64,000 bases of DNA from Dasypus novemcinctus (GCF_030445035.2 NC_092216.1:14385405-14449404), one strand, 5' to 3'. Shown: positions 46,878 through 62,891, counted from the stretch's first letter. Program-made: numbers and translations. The notes: generated from the letters alone by a model not told the origin.

Positions 46878-46895
46878 TGGTGCCCAAACAGGGAC
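46878..46895 (+). promoter_or_regulatory. Retroviral primer-binding site, tRNA-Lys type
   Basis: TGGTGCCCAAACAGGGAC differs at a few bases from the tRNA-Lys3 primer-binding site used by many betaretroviruses and lentiviruses. A splice-donor-like GG/GTGAGT follows at 46,925-46,932. Confidence 0.75.
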
Positions 46896-46942
46896 CTGCT
46901 GCATCGACGCTGTGTGTCCAGCTCGGGTGAGTGACCCTCGTC

Positions 46943-47363
46943 ATGGGTAATCTGCCTTCCTCTGCATGGGCCCCCCAAGCGAGGGCACTCCATTCTCTCC
47001 TGGAGAGCAGATGCATGAAAGTGTCTGGTACAGGAGGAGAAAAACTGTTGTGTTTAAATGGAAAGGCTGTTATAGAGACTCTTTCACAGAGCATATCATT
47101 TTCACAGAATTCCTCTTTTGGATATTGTCAACATCCTGGGAACTCTACCTCCTGTAAGTTCCACTGGCTTGCCCTTCCAGTGTGGCTCCCTGGGCAGGGT
47201 TCTGGAGGAAGCACAGGAACCCACGTTCACATTCTGGAAGCATATGTCTTGTCCAATATGTCTTTTGGTGGCCCGAGGGACTCTCCATCCCAGAAATTGT
47301 CCCGGCTGCTTGACCCTGTGGGCTTCTTAGCGTGCCGGCCCAGGCAGGCCCGGGCACAGCCCC
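46943..47363 (+). pseudogene. ERV gag 5' remnant
   Basis: Starts with ATG and an MGN myristoylation-type N-terminus, 15 bp after the splice donor. The first ~15 residues (MGN-L-S-A-APQ-AL-LL pattern) parallel the gag start at 62,928. Beyond about 60 codons no gag domain is recognisable. The ERV text ends near 47,363, where L1 3' UTR resumes. There is no pol, env or 3' LTR. Confidence 0.6.
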
Positions 47364-47364
47364 G

Positions 47365-47785
47365 GATGTTGTTAATGTGGGAAAATGTGGGAGGTGTGGG
47401 GAGCAGAGCATATGGGAATCTCCTATTTTTTTATGTAACATTTATGCAAACTAAGAAACTTTAAAATAAAAATAGAGGTAATATGGTGGCATTTTTTTTG
47501 GACTTTGGAATTGTCCTGAATGACAATGCAGTGATGAATATAGGTTATTATATATCTTGTGATAACCTACAAAAATGTTCAGGAGAGAGATTAAACTATA
47601 ATGTAAGCTATCATCCACATTTAGTGGCAATTCTCCAATAGGTGTTCATCAATTGTAACAAATGTACTACACTAATGAAGCATGTTGTTAATGTGGGAAA
47701 GTATGGGAGGGGTAGGGAATCTCTTACCTTTTAATGCAACCTTTATGTAATCTAAGCATCTATAAAAAATAAAAGTAAAATACTA
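47365..47785 (+). mobile_element. Two tandem L1 3' ends, sense
   Basis: Two terminal 3' UTR copies each carry 'tgttgttaatgtgggaaa' (47,367 and 47,683) and end in A-rich tails near 47,480 and 47,785. Confidence 0.75.
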
Positions 47786-47789
47786 AAAA

Positions 47790-49805
47790 CACATTAAAGG
47801 AACATAAGAGCAGACTGGAAATGACAGAAGAAAGAATAAGTGATACTAAAGATAAACAGCAAAAATTAAAGAGGAAAAAGAACAGAGAGAGAGAAGAATG
47901 GAAAAAAATTAAGCAATTGCTCAGAGAGTTGAATGACATCATGAAACAGTACAACATGTGTTTCTTACCATTTCCAGAAGTAGAAAACAAGGGAAAGGGG
48001 GCAGGGAAAGTATTAGAGGAAATAAAAGCACAAAATTTCCCATTTTCATAAAAAAAATGAACTTACATGTCAGAGGAGTGCACTGTACCCCAATAAGAAT
48101 AAATCCAAATAGTCTTCATCCAAGAGACATACTACTCAATGTCTGATGTCAAAGGAAAAATTCTGAGAGCAGCAAGGAAGAAGCAAACCATCACGTATAA
48201 GGGATGCCCAGTAAGATTTAATGTGGATTTCTCATCAGAAACTATGGAGGCAAGAAAAGTGATATGACACAATTGGAACACTGAAACAGAAAAACTGCCA
48301 GTGAGAATTCTTTATCCAGAAAAAAATTGTCCTTCATATATTAAAATAAGTATAAAATATTCATGAACAGAAACTAAGAGAGTTTGTAAAAAAAAAAAAA
48401 TCTGCCTTGCAGGAAGTATTAAAGGAAGGTTTAGGACTTGGAAGAAAAAGACAGGAGAAATACAGCTGAAGGAGAGTATAGAAGAAAAAATAGCAAAAAG
48501 CATAATAAAAGAGTAAAAACACAGACAAAAATATGACATGACAGAAAACTAATGAATAAAATGGTGGAAGTAAATAAGGCATTTACAGTCATATCACTGA
48601 ATGTGAATGGATTCAACTTACCAATCAAAAGATACAGGCTGACAGAATGGATAAAAATATATATATAAGCCATCCATATGCTGCTTAAAGAGACTCACCT
48701 AAGCCTAGGGATACAAACTGGATGAAAGTAAAAGGTTGAAAAAAGATACTCCATTGCAAATAGTAACCAAAAAAAGGGCAGATATAGCTATACTAATATC
48801 AGATCAAACAGATTTTAAATGGAAAAAGTAATGAGATACAGAAGGTCATTATATATTAATAAAATGGACAGTTGACCAGGAAGATGGACCACTCATCAAT
48901 ATCTATACACCTAACTGGGGTGCCTCAAAATACATGAGACAAAGTCTGGCAAAACTAAAGGTAGGAATACAAATCTCTATAATAATCAGCGAAGACTTCA
49001 ACACACCATTCACATCATTAGACAGAACAATAAGGACATTAACAAAGAAACAGAACTTGAACAATATGATAAATGAATTAAGACCTAACAGACCTATGGA
49101 GAAAGCTACATCAAAATTCACTGGGTTATACATCTTTCTCAAGTGCCCAGGGATCTTTATCCAGGATAGATCACATGTTAGGGCACAATGCAGGTCTCAA
49201 TAAATATAAAGAGACTGAAATTACACAAAGCACTTTATTATTTCAAAATGGAATGAAACTGGAAATCAAGAATAGACAGGAAAAAGGTAAATTTGCAAAT
49301 GTGTTGAGGTTAAACAGCACACTCCTAAATATCAGTGATTTAAAGAAAAAATTGCAAGGGAAATCAGTGTATATATTGAGACAACTGAAAATGAGAATAC
49401 AACTTATCAAATCTTATGTAATATAGCAAAGACAATCTTGAGAAGGAAATTTATAGGCCCCAAATGACTATCTTAAAAAAGCAGAAAGAGCTAAACTCAA
49501 AGATTTAACTGAACAACTATAGAGAAATAAGAAAAAGAACAGCAAACCAATCCCAAAGCAAATGGAAGGAAAGAAATAATAAAGAATAATGCAGAAATAA
49601 ATGAAATTGAGAACAACAACAACAACAAAATACAAGAAACAACAGTAGAGAAATTCAACCAAACCAAAAGCTGATTCTCTGAGAAGATGAATAAAAATGG
49701 TAAACCCTTAGCTAGAATATAAAAGAGAGAGAAGATGCAAATCAATACAATCAGAAATGAAAGTGGAGAAGTTACAATTGACTCCACATAAACAAAAATG
49801 ATGAT
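47790..49805 (+). mobile_element. Older L1, ORF1 and N-terminal ORF2, interrupted by a younger L1
   Basis: 47,820-48,330 is ORF1-type coding sequence (SETMEAR-like motif near 48,236). 48,590-49,790 is the ORF2 endonuclease region, including a degenerate EDFNTPFTSLDR (about 48,990), which in a functional copy would read GDFN. It is broken by stops and ends at 49,805, where the full-length L1 begins. Related 3' text resumes at 59,490. Confidence 0.75.
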
Positions 49806-51861
49806 GGGGGCGGGGCAAGATGGTGGTTGAGTGAGTGCACCTGATAATTTCTCCTGCAAAGAAGGAGCTGGGCAGCATTGGAAACTCTTCGGGACCAGGC
49901 CGTTTTGGGATTTTGCAGGGCAGGAGGTGTCTGGACATCAATTTGGTGGGAAGGTAACAGAGAAAATTTGTGTATAAGATAAAATTGAGGTTCTATTACA
50001 CGGAGGTGGGGGCTGTGTGTGGGACGCTCCCTCCTGGGGTGGGCAGAGCCATGGCACCAGCACTGCTGCGGTGATTCCTGGAGGCACTGTGGTACTGGGG
50101 AATTCATAAGCCCTGAGTGGGTTATTGGGGGGCTAATAGGGCAGGAGGCCTTCACAGACTGATTTGGGGAGACAGACAGGAGTTTTATTGGGGAGACAGA
50201 CAGGGGAATTTTTGATTGCGGACAAAAATAATAGCGCTTCTGGCTAGAGCCCCACCTGTAAGGCCAGCTGCCAATCTGCAGTGGCCTTAAATTGGTCACA
50301 ATAAATAGACATCACCAGGAGGCTGTTTCAGGGACTGGCAGGGTGGGAGTCTTCTGGAAGCCGATTAGGGGAATATTTTGTGAACCATTGGAATTTCAGT
50401 TTTGGACTCTGATATCAGCATTTCTGGCTGGAGCCCAACCCCCTGGGCCTGGCTACTGATCTGCAGAGTCATTAAATTGGCTGCAGGGTAGAGGTACCCC
50501 CAGGTGCCCATTTTGGGGGCTTACAGGGTGGGAGGTGTCCTGAAGTGGAATTGGTGATACAGCCACAGAAGAGACCCAAGTGAGAGGGTGAATTGTGGGA
50601 TTCTGACACATAGGTCAGAGTTTGCGGATGTGACCTCCTCCATAGGGCTGGCACCCAGCTGTGGGGATCCCTGAAGGCTGTGTTGCACTGCAGTGCTCCC
50701 AGATTCCCTGTTAATCAGATTTGAGGGTGCCAGGTCTGAGTCCCCTAACCCTGGTGGCCCACACCCCAGAGACTCACACCTCTTGAATCTGCAATATCAC
50801 AGACTTTTCATCCCTGAATCCATCATGCCCTGAGGTCCATCTGAGGTCCTTGAATATCCTAGCCCTCAAAGTTTGTGTTTTTTCTTTTTTGTTTTGTTTT
50901 TTTTAAATTTTTATTTTATTGTTTTGTTGTCTGATTGCTAACATTGTATTACCTCCTAGTCTTTTCCCCCATTGTATCTCACAAAGTCTTTTTTTTTTCA
51001 GTTATTTAGGGTTTTTTTGTTGTTGTTGCTGTTGTGATTGTTCTATATCTTTTCTTCTTTTTCTTACTTGTTCCCATCCCTTTACCCATCTCCTTATTCT
51101 TTCTTTTTTCTTCCCTTTTTTTTTTTACTCTTGTTGATCATTCTCTTCTTATTTTATTTTATCTTAATTATAAAATAGGTGATGCAGGGAACACTTCACA
51201 TTTGCTGGGTTTCCTTATCCTCCATTGCCTCATTTCTGTGTGAATTGATTTAGGCTACCTACACTATCCCCTTTCCCCCACATTTTGATATCATACATCA
51301 ACTACTGTCTCTTGTATATTCTACCTCCCTTTCTTTGACCCCCATTGTCTAACTCTTAATTTCTAATACCTTTGTTTTGTTTTCTGTCTTTTACCCACTC
51401 TTGAAACTATTGCCTTTCTTTTCTCTTTCCCTCTCTCACGAAAAAAATAGCTTTTTAATTCATACCATATCCTCCCATATTAGGTCAACTACCTCATTAT
51501 AGGTACTCTACCTACTGCTATAACCCTACACAACTTACATGAATCTAATATCCATCCTCCCAGGTCTCATAATGTTGCTCTGTTAACATTTATTACCAAT
51601 ACTACTTTACACATTTTCCTTTCTTAAACAATAGCCATTCCCTGGCCTAATACTTGCTTCAAAGTGAAATCAGCCAGCAATAAGAAATTAGAATAAGAAG
51701 AACAAAGTGACAAAGAGAAGATATAACACATATGCAAAAGCAACAGCTAATTAATCCCCAAGAATAGACAAAGAAGCTAAGGAACTGATTAAAGCCATCA
51801 CGATAAAATGATAACCAGACAGCAATAAAAATCTACAAACCAAACCAGTAATCAGGAAAAC

Positions 51862-52860
51862 ATGGCTGAATCCAATGAACAAAGTAAAAACCAAGAAGGG
51901 GAGCAGAACTTCACATAAGTAATTAAAGATTTCAGAATATATATGACAGACAAATTTAATGAAGTAAAGGAAGAGGTTAACAATATGAAGACAACACTTG
52001 GAGTGGAAATTGTAGACATACGCAAAAAGATAACAGATATGATGGGAATGAACACCACAGTTCAAGAAATCAAAAATACATTTGCAGCAAATAACAGTAG
52101 ATTAGAAGAGGCAGAGCAGAGAATTAGTGATGTGGAAGACAGTACATCGGAAATCAAACAGTAGAATTGATTGATGAAAAGATACAAAAAATCCAGCTAG
52201 GACTTAGGGACCTGAATGACAATGCAAAACACACAAACATACGTATTATAGGCATCCCACAAGGAGAAGAGAAGGGAAAGGTGTCAGAATGAGTGTTGCA
52301 GGAAATAATGGCTGAAAACTTCTCAAATCTACTGAAAGAAACAGATGTACATATCCAAAAAGCACAGTGCACCCCAAACATCATAAACCCCAACAGGCCC
52401 ACCCCAAGACATATACTTGTCAAATTATCCAACGCTCAAGACAAAGAGAAAATTCTAAAAGCAGAAAGAGAAAAGAAAACCAACACATACAAGGGAAGTT
52501 CCATAAGATTAAGTGCTCATTTCACATCTGAAACCATGGAGGCAAGAAGACAGTGGTATGATATAGTCAAGGTACTAAAAGAAAAAAAATTTCCAACCAA
52601 GAATACTCTATCCAGCTAAACTAGCATTCAAAAATGATGGAGAGTTCAAAATATTCACTGATAAACAGAAATTGAAAGAGTATGCCAACAAGAAACCTCC
52701 CCTTCGAGAAATTCTAAAGGGAGTTCTGCAGGAAGAAAGGAAAAACAGGAAAATCAGAGTTAGAGGAGAGTGTAAGAGCAACAAAAAAGACAAAGAGAGA
52801 AGAAAAAAAGGCAAAAAAAAAAACACACCAAAATATGACAAACACAACTCCAATCAAAAT
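51862..52860 (+). pseudogene. L1 ORF1p, degenerate
   Basis: ORF1p is the trimeric RNA-binding chaperone of the L1 particle. The start MAESNEQSKNQEGEQN is followed by a stop after about 18 codons. A coiled-coil segment (51,943-52,164), an RRM-type IRIIGIPQGEE (about 52,240) and the C-terminal domain (RPTPRHILVKL, SETMEARRQWYDI) are all recognisable. Further stops and a frameshift near an A-run (52,581-52,588) kill it. The C-terminal lysine-rich end runs almost into the ORF2 start in the same frame. Confidence 0.8.
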
Positions 52861-56667
<3,807 letters not shown>

Positions 56668-59465
56668 AATAAGCAAGCTGCCTCAGAGAGCTAGGGACTG
56701 GAAGATAGGCTTACAGGAAATCGGGGGGTAGAGGAAGGATGTAAGCTGACATCTACATGGGTGAAATCTATGATAAGCTGGTGGTAAGTATGTGCACATG
56801 GAAGAGATAAAATGGGGCATAGGGTTACCTTTGGTTGGGGCTTTGCGGGTTTGAGGGTGGCTAGGGGTGGGCAGATGTGTAATATTGCCCAAGAAATTAG
56901 GGGGAGAGTGGGGCAAAATACAAACATAGGAGATTGTCAGGTGTTAGTTGAGAGTATAATGCTTAGAAAACCTTTTCAAAATATACTTAGGAAAGTTAAA
57001 TGTTTAAGATACTCAAAGGGGATAATCTGACGCAGGACAGATTCCTGCTCATTTTGCCAGAGTGGGTTATACCATTGGGTAGAGACCCATATAATGAGAG
57101 TGAAGGTATATCCACATCCTGGGGAGGACTAATGCCATCAAATAGAGGGAACTGTATCTCTCAAGAGAAAGTTTGGCTCCCAGGGCATTAGGGCAGTTGA
57201 GCAAGTCAAGCCCTCAACACTGTTGCAAGTATCTCTGAACATGGCTCCTCAAGAAATGAAGATTGACTGTCACTGTGGCCCCCAAGGGGAGGGGGAAATA
57301 GATATTGAATAGATGGAACTGAAGTAAATGTGAGGGCAAAAGAAGTGTTTCACAAGAGTACATAAGGATGGATATAAAACATATAATATTACACCAAAAA
57401 CATATAGGGGACGACAGACTAATAATGAAAACCATAATGTAAAACATAGGATAACTAAAAAATCTAGAAAACTGTATAGCCTAAAGTATAAACCACAATG
57501 TAAACACAAATGTTACTTGTTTGAAAGCTATTGTCTCAATATCTGTACATCAGTTTCAGTAAATATGATATGAATAAGTTAAAAGATTATTGCTGTGGAA
57601 GGGAAAGGGTTTTATATTGGATATGTGGGAATTCTGTATATTGTATATATGAATTACTGTGATCTAAGGCTCTTGTGAAGAGAAGCTCAATAATTAGAGG
57701 AAAAAAGGAAAGAAAAAATAGGATGTAGAATTTTTCCAAATCAATATGTATTCTATATCTAACCTTTAAACTCATCGCTATATTCCATTTTACTAGTAAG
57801 GGACATGACATTATATTGAGCTTTACTTTTCAGGAAGTTTTGGATCACAGAATGGTTCAACAATGGCAGCGGAGGAATACTGGTATGGAATGCTATTGAC
57901 AGGTGATATATGGTTGACAGGGAGTTATACAGGGCATGTGTCCAGGGTGCATGGAAATATTTGGATATACTCATAGTGGAAACAATTAAAAACAACAGCT
58001 GGGGTGGTACTGGGTTCCTGGCCAGGGGGGGGTTCTGTCATGGTCCCTAGGGGAGCAGCAGAATTCCCCCAGGTGCAACTGTAAGGACCAGGAAGGAATG
58101 AGGTTCCAACAGTGAGCCCCTGATACTAATGACTATGCTTGTGAGCCTATACACCTGAAATAAGAACAAGGCCTAGAGCAGCACTGTGCCTAAGAGTTCC
58201 CTTCTGACAGCCTTCGTGTTACTCGAATGTGGCTGGTCTCAAAGCCAAACTCAGCATGTAAATGCAATGCCTTGCCCCCAGCGTGGGACATGACACCTGG
58301 GGATGAGCCTCCCTGGCACCGAGGGATCACTACCAAGTACCAGCTGATGACATAACTAGAAAATGACCTTGAATTAAAGGTTCAACATGGACCAGCAGAA
58401 TATCCCTGTCTACATAAAATAACAGGAGTTAAAAATGCTTTTTGACCCAAAGTAAGGGGGAAATGGAAAGGACAAATCATTTATATGGCTATGAGTCTCT
58501 AAAAAAGAGTCTGGAGGTTTTCAGAAGGATTGCCTTTATGCACATCAGAACAGAGTCTCAGAGACAGATAAAGTAGATATAACCCCAGGTATTGGTTCTT
58601 TTGATGGCTAAAAAGACCCATGGTTCTATGGTCATGGTAAATGGCAAATGGAGCTCACTGCCATGTCAGTTGGCCCTTCTTTGGAGCTGGCGTTTCTGCA
58701 TCATGGAGCTGGACTCAGATGGGATCACTTTTGCTACTTTACTGGAATTGTAGTTTGTGCTGGGGCTTAAGATATATCTAAGGGATTTGAATCTCTGGAC
58801 TGACAATATGATAGCCAGGCCCTGAGCCTCAACAGACTTCAGCTCCTACACTCTAATTTATAGGACTTACCCCACTCAGCTAATATGGAGTTGAAGAATG
58901 TCAACCACCATACCATGGAGCCTAGGTTGCCTACAACTGAAAGCAGGAGGATTGCATCCAGTATCCATATGGAATCGAAGCCCCCTCTTGACATAGATTT
59001 GGAATGTACACAACCAAGCCAAGGTCCATAGGAAAGAATACAGTAAGGATTAGAGTGGACTTAATGATATTCTATTCATGAACTATTGTGGTTAATAATT
59101 GAGAAAATGTGGCATTGGTGTGGAAAAAAGTGGCCATGGTGGCTGCTGGATGCAGGGAATGGGAGGAAGAGATGAGATGTGGAGGCATTTTTGGGACTTG
59201 GAGTTGTCCTGGGTGGTGCTCCAGGGACAATTTCCAGACATTGTATGTCCTCCTATGGCCCACTGGTTGGAACGTGGGAGAGTGTGGGCTATGGTGTGGA
59301 TCACAGAACATGGGGGTGCAGTGATGCCCAGAGATGTACTCACCAGATGCAATGGATGTGTCATGATGATGGGGGAGAGTGTTACTGTGGAGGGAGTGGT
59401 GGGGTGGGGGCGGTGGGGGTGAATGGGGACCTCATACTTTTTAATGTAATATTTTTTAAAAAATG
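56668..59465 (+). other. L1 3' UTR, ~2.8 kb
   Basis: Non-coding sense 3' UTR of the L1 above. Pieces of the same text recur at 2.4-5.3, 6.5, 8.3-10.4, 15.9-17.05, 24.0, 28.5, 44.2-46.5 and 60.6-61.2 kb. It contains purine-rich (57,290) and G-rich segments near the 3' end (59,398-59,425). The small ORFs here are fortuitous. Confidence 0.75.
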
Positions 59466-59489
59466 AATAAATTGAGTAGAATTTGGAAA

Positions 59490-60560
59490 AAAAAGAAATA
59501 ACACTCCTTCACTGTTGATGGGAATGTAAAACGGTGCAATCCTCTGTGGAAGACAGTTTAGCAGTTCCTAAGGAAGCTAAATATAGAACTTTCACTTTTT
59601 GCAGATATCCAACAGTTGCTTACACAGTGGGGATTGCAAACTGCTCCAGAAAATGTTCAAAAATACTTTCCTTTCACTTACTTAGGTCATCTAATGGAAA
59701 AGCGGTGAGTAGTGCCACAAAGGCTGACTATTCATGCGTCCCATTTAACTACAAATGTTAGAGGAGATATGGAAAAATATGAACACTCATTCACTGCTGA
59801 TTGGAATGCAAAAAGATTCAGCTGCTGTGCAAGACAGTTTGGCACTTCCTCAGGAAACTATTATCTCACTAATGTTCATAGAAGCATTATTCACAATTGC
59901 CAAAAGAAGGAAGGAACCCAAGTGTCTATCTAGAAAGGAATAGATAAACAAAATGGAGTATATATTTATACAATGGGATATTGTTCAGATATAAGGAGGA
60001 ACAAAGTATTGACACATATAACATGGATGAATCTCAAAAACTTTATGGTTAGTGAACTAATTGTCATAAATTATTAGATGTAGGACCTAGATGATAGGTT
60101 ACCAGGAGATAGAATGGAGGAAGAAAATGGGAGCTGATATTTAACTGCTTCTGAATTTACAAGTAGGTTGACAGAAACTGTTTGGAAATGGACAGAGGTG
60201 ATGGTAGCACATTATTGTGAGTGAAATGATCAGTGATGAAGTATTTATGTGAATGTGGTTGACACAAGTTTTTGGTTATGGCTATAATTACAAGGAAAGC
60301 TAGAGGACAAACCATAGGATTATATAACACAGTGAACCCTCTTGTGGATGACTGTGCTTAATAATAAAAGCACAAGAAGGTTCTAAAATATGCCACTGAC
60401 CCAATGTATTAATAATAGGGTGGTATATGTGGAAAAATACACCAAAAGCAAAGTATGGGCTATAGTAGCACTAATATTTTAACATTCTCACCTCAATTGT
60501 AACAAAGTACAACAAATGTTAACTGTCAACAATAGGATGGATGAACAGAAAAGTATCTAT
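59490..60560 (+). mobile_element. L1 ORF2 C-terminus and older-type 3' UTR
   Basis: Carries the ORF2 end twice: 'cttcactgttgatgggaatg' at 59,507 and 'cattcactgctgattggaat' at 59,788. The older 3' UTR follows ('gtggatgactgtgcttaata'). It could be the far part of the L1 interrupted at 49,805, but about 2 kb of ORF2 is then missing. Confidence 0.65.
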
Positions 60561-60589
60561 TTCTCTCTATTTTTTAAAAAATTTCCATT

Positions 60590-61237
60590 AAAAAAAATAA
60601 GAGGTCCCCACACACACCCCCATCCCCCTCACCACACTCCTTCCAAATCAACAACTTCTTACATCATCATTGCATTTGGTGACTACATTTTGGAGCACTG
60701 CTGTACCACATGGATAATGGTTTACATTGTACTTTACACTCTCCCCAGTCCACCCAGTGGGCCATGGCAGGACATATGATGTCCAGCACCTGTCTCTGCA
60801 GTACCACCCAGAACAACTCAAAGCCCTGAAAATGCCCCACATCATATCTCTTCTTCCCTCTCCTCAGCAGCTATTGTGGCCACATTCTCCACATAAATGC
60901 TACAATTTCTTCCATTACTAATCACAATAATTCCACAGTAAATTATCATTAAATCCACTCTAATCTGTACTGTATTCCTGCATCCTGTGGACCCAGGGAC
61001 GGTTATATCCACTCCACCTCTATATTGAGGTGGGGCTTATATTCTACATGGATGATGGATGCAATTCTACTTGCAGTTGTAGGCACTCTTGGCTCCATGG
61101 TGTGGTGGTTGACCTTCTTCACCTCCCTGTTCCCTGGCTGGGTTAAGTCCAATAAACCAGAGGGTAGGAGTTGCAAGTCTGCTGAGGTGCAGGGCCTGGC
61201 TGTCACATGGACAGTCCAGTGATTCTGGTCTCCTGAG
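60590..61237 (-). mobile_element. L1 3' UTR, antisense
   Basis: Antisense terminal L1 3' UTR beginning with 'taagaggtccccacacac' and running to the ERV insertion point at 61,237. Confidence 0.75.
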
Positions 61238-61500
61238 TGTGGTCACCCCTTGGGCTGAAGTGTGGTTTGCTGGCCTGGCGAGGGGAGCAGCCATGGTAAG
61301 CCTAATTCTGCTGCCCCCATAATAGGGTGGTTGGTCAGGCCCACCGCCACCCCTGAAGGAAGCTCGGCATGGGCGCAGAGTGCCCTCGGGTCTCCCCTTC
61401 TCGGCAGCCATGCTTCCACGGCTGCCCCTCCTCCCAGATGGCGCCACACGATGCCTTGTGGGGCGGCACCCTTCTTCTTCTTTCTCCCTGCACAGGCGCA

Positions 61501-61720
61501 GGGCAGAAAATTCCAGTCTGCCCTTTTCCCCTCCCCTGACAGCAGCAACAGCCAGGCGTGGGCGGACAAATCCAGTCTGCCCTTTTCCCCTCCCCCCAAC
61601 AGCAGCCACAGCCAGGCGTGGGCGGAAAAATCCAGTCTGCCCTTTTCCCTCCCCCTGACAGCAGCAACAGCCAGGCGTGGGCGGGAAACTCAAGTCTGCC
61701 CTCTACCCCAGCAACAGCAG
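61501..61720 (+). repeat. ~60-bp tandem repeats in LTR U3 (about 3.5 copies)
   Basis: Repeats of period 60, 60 and 59 are marked by 'tccagtctgcccttttccc' (about 61,511, 61,570 and 61,630) and 'agccaggcgtgggcgg'. The position in U3 suggests enhancer-type repeats. Confidence 0.92.
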
Positions 61721-62085
61721 CCACCAATCACTAAGCCCTGCCACTTCCCGCAGAAACAGCAACAGCCAATCCCTAATCACCACCCCTCCCCCATCCAGTA
61801 CCTCCCACTGACCTTTCGCCGGCAACCAATCAGAACAGGGTGTGGCTTCGACCAATCAGCCTTCCCCAGCCCCTATAAAACTGTTGCCTCTCCCTCAATA
61901 AAGTGGACTTGCGTGTTTACCTTGTCTCCGCAGTAGTTCTTCTGCCGTGCGCCCTCCAGTCCTGAGAGCCCCCAACAAGGGCCTGGCCTCCCTTGTCCCC
62001 AGTTCATCGCCTGCTTCTCCGGGCAACCCCTTCGTCGCCGGCTTCGCCGGGTGACCCCGTCAGCCGAACCGTGCAACCCCTGTGA

Positions 62086-62200
62086 GACCGACCACTCGTC
62101 TGCTGCCGGACCGACCCCTCGTCCCAAGCGGGACCGATCCCTCATCCCAAGCGGGGCCGGCCCCTCATCCTGAGCTGGACTGACCCCTCATCCGCAGCCA
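62086..62200 (+). repeat. Five 23-bp tandem repeats in LTR U5
   Basis: Five consecutive 23-bp units of the form gaccgacccctc-tcc-aagcgg fill exactly 115 bp, ending 34 bp before the LTR end. Confidence 0.9.
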
Positions 62201-62236
62201 GACCCCACCTCTACCGACCGAGCAAGCCGCCGCAGT

Positions 62237-62254
62237 TGGCGCCCAACATGGGGC
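62237..62254 (+). promoter_or_regulatory. Retroviral primer-binding site, tRNA-Lys1,2 type
   Basis: TGGCGCCCAACATGGGGC, two bases after the LTR end, differs at one position from the tRNA-Lys1,2 primer-binding site. Confidence 0.85.
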
Positions 62255-62332
62255 TTGGCAACTCCACCACAGCCTCACTCCATAACCTGGCGGCCCCCCC
62301 CCTCTTCTCACTGTGGGGCTTCTCTCGTGCAA

Positions 62333-62663
62333 CATTGCTGCTACCTGAGCCTTGGCTACCTCATATGATCCACGGCAGTCTGGGAGAATCACTGGATGGC
62401 TTTCTCCTTCCATGTTGGGGGCTTATACCGACCCGCTATGATTAAGAGGAGCCTTGGATTTCTCAGGAGCGTGCCCTTGCACGTCTGAAGTAACCCTACC
62501 ATAGCCCTACGCTCTCCTCTCTTCTCACCCCTATCTTTTCACTCTGCATTGCTGCTCCTGAACCTTGGTGACCTCATACGATCCACGGCGGTCTGGGAGA
62601 ATCGCTGGATGGCTTTCTCCTTCCATGTCGGGGGCTTATACCGACCCGCTATGATTAAGAGGC
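62333..62663 (+). repeat. Duplicated ~118-bp leader segment (offset 213 bp)
   Basis: 62,333-62,450 and 62,546-62,663 share 'gtctgggagaatc-ctggatggctttctccttccatgt' and 'gcttataccgacccgctatg'. It lies between the primer-binding site and gag, where packaging signals normally reside. Confidence 0.88.
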
Positions 62664-62881
62664 ACCAATAAAACTCTCAGGAGCACGTGCCTGAGCACCT
62701 CCACCCCTGCCTTCACCTCTGCCTCCTCCCCTCCGCGCTTGCTCCCCTTTGCCTTGCTTCACTGCTCGTCGTTCCACCCTCCCCTCGTCGGGGCCTTCTT
62801 TTGGCCCGCGACCACCGTCGGAGCCCCACCGCCTCTGACCCCTCGTCTCACCACGCACCTTGGCTCCCATCACCGCGCTCT

Positions 62882-62891
62882 CCAGGTAAGG
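62882..62891 (+). promoter_or_regulatory. Candidate major splice donor
   Basis: CCAG/GTAAGG, a near-consensus 5' splice site, sits 42 bp before the gag ATG. This is the place expected for the retroviral donor used to make env mRNA. Confidence 0.6.

Larger units (their letters stand above)
61238..62234 (+). mobile_element. ERV 5' LTR (997 bp)
   Basis: Starts TGTGGTCACC and ends CCGCA, matching the start of the 3' LTR at 63,750. TATAAAA is at 61,874-61,880 and AATAAA at 61,897-61,902. U3 holds ~60-bp tandem repeats; U5 holds 23-bp repeats. Over the first 251 bp the two LTRs differ at about 13 positions by eye (roughly 5 percent), with no indels. Confidence 0.9.

Noticed and set aside
61262..61936. 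224-codon ORF in the ERV 5' LTR
   Set aside because: It lies wholly in LTR U3/R and is built from the ~60-bp tandem repeats; no retroviral accessory protein is recognised.
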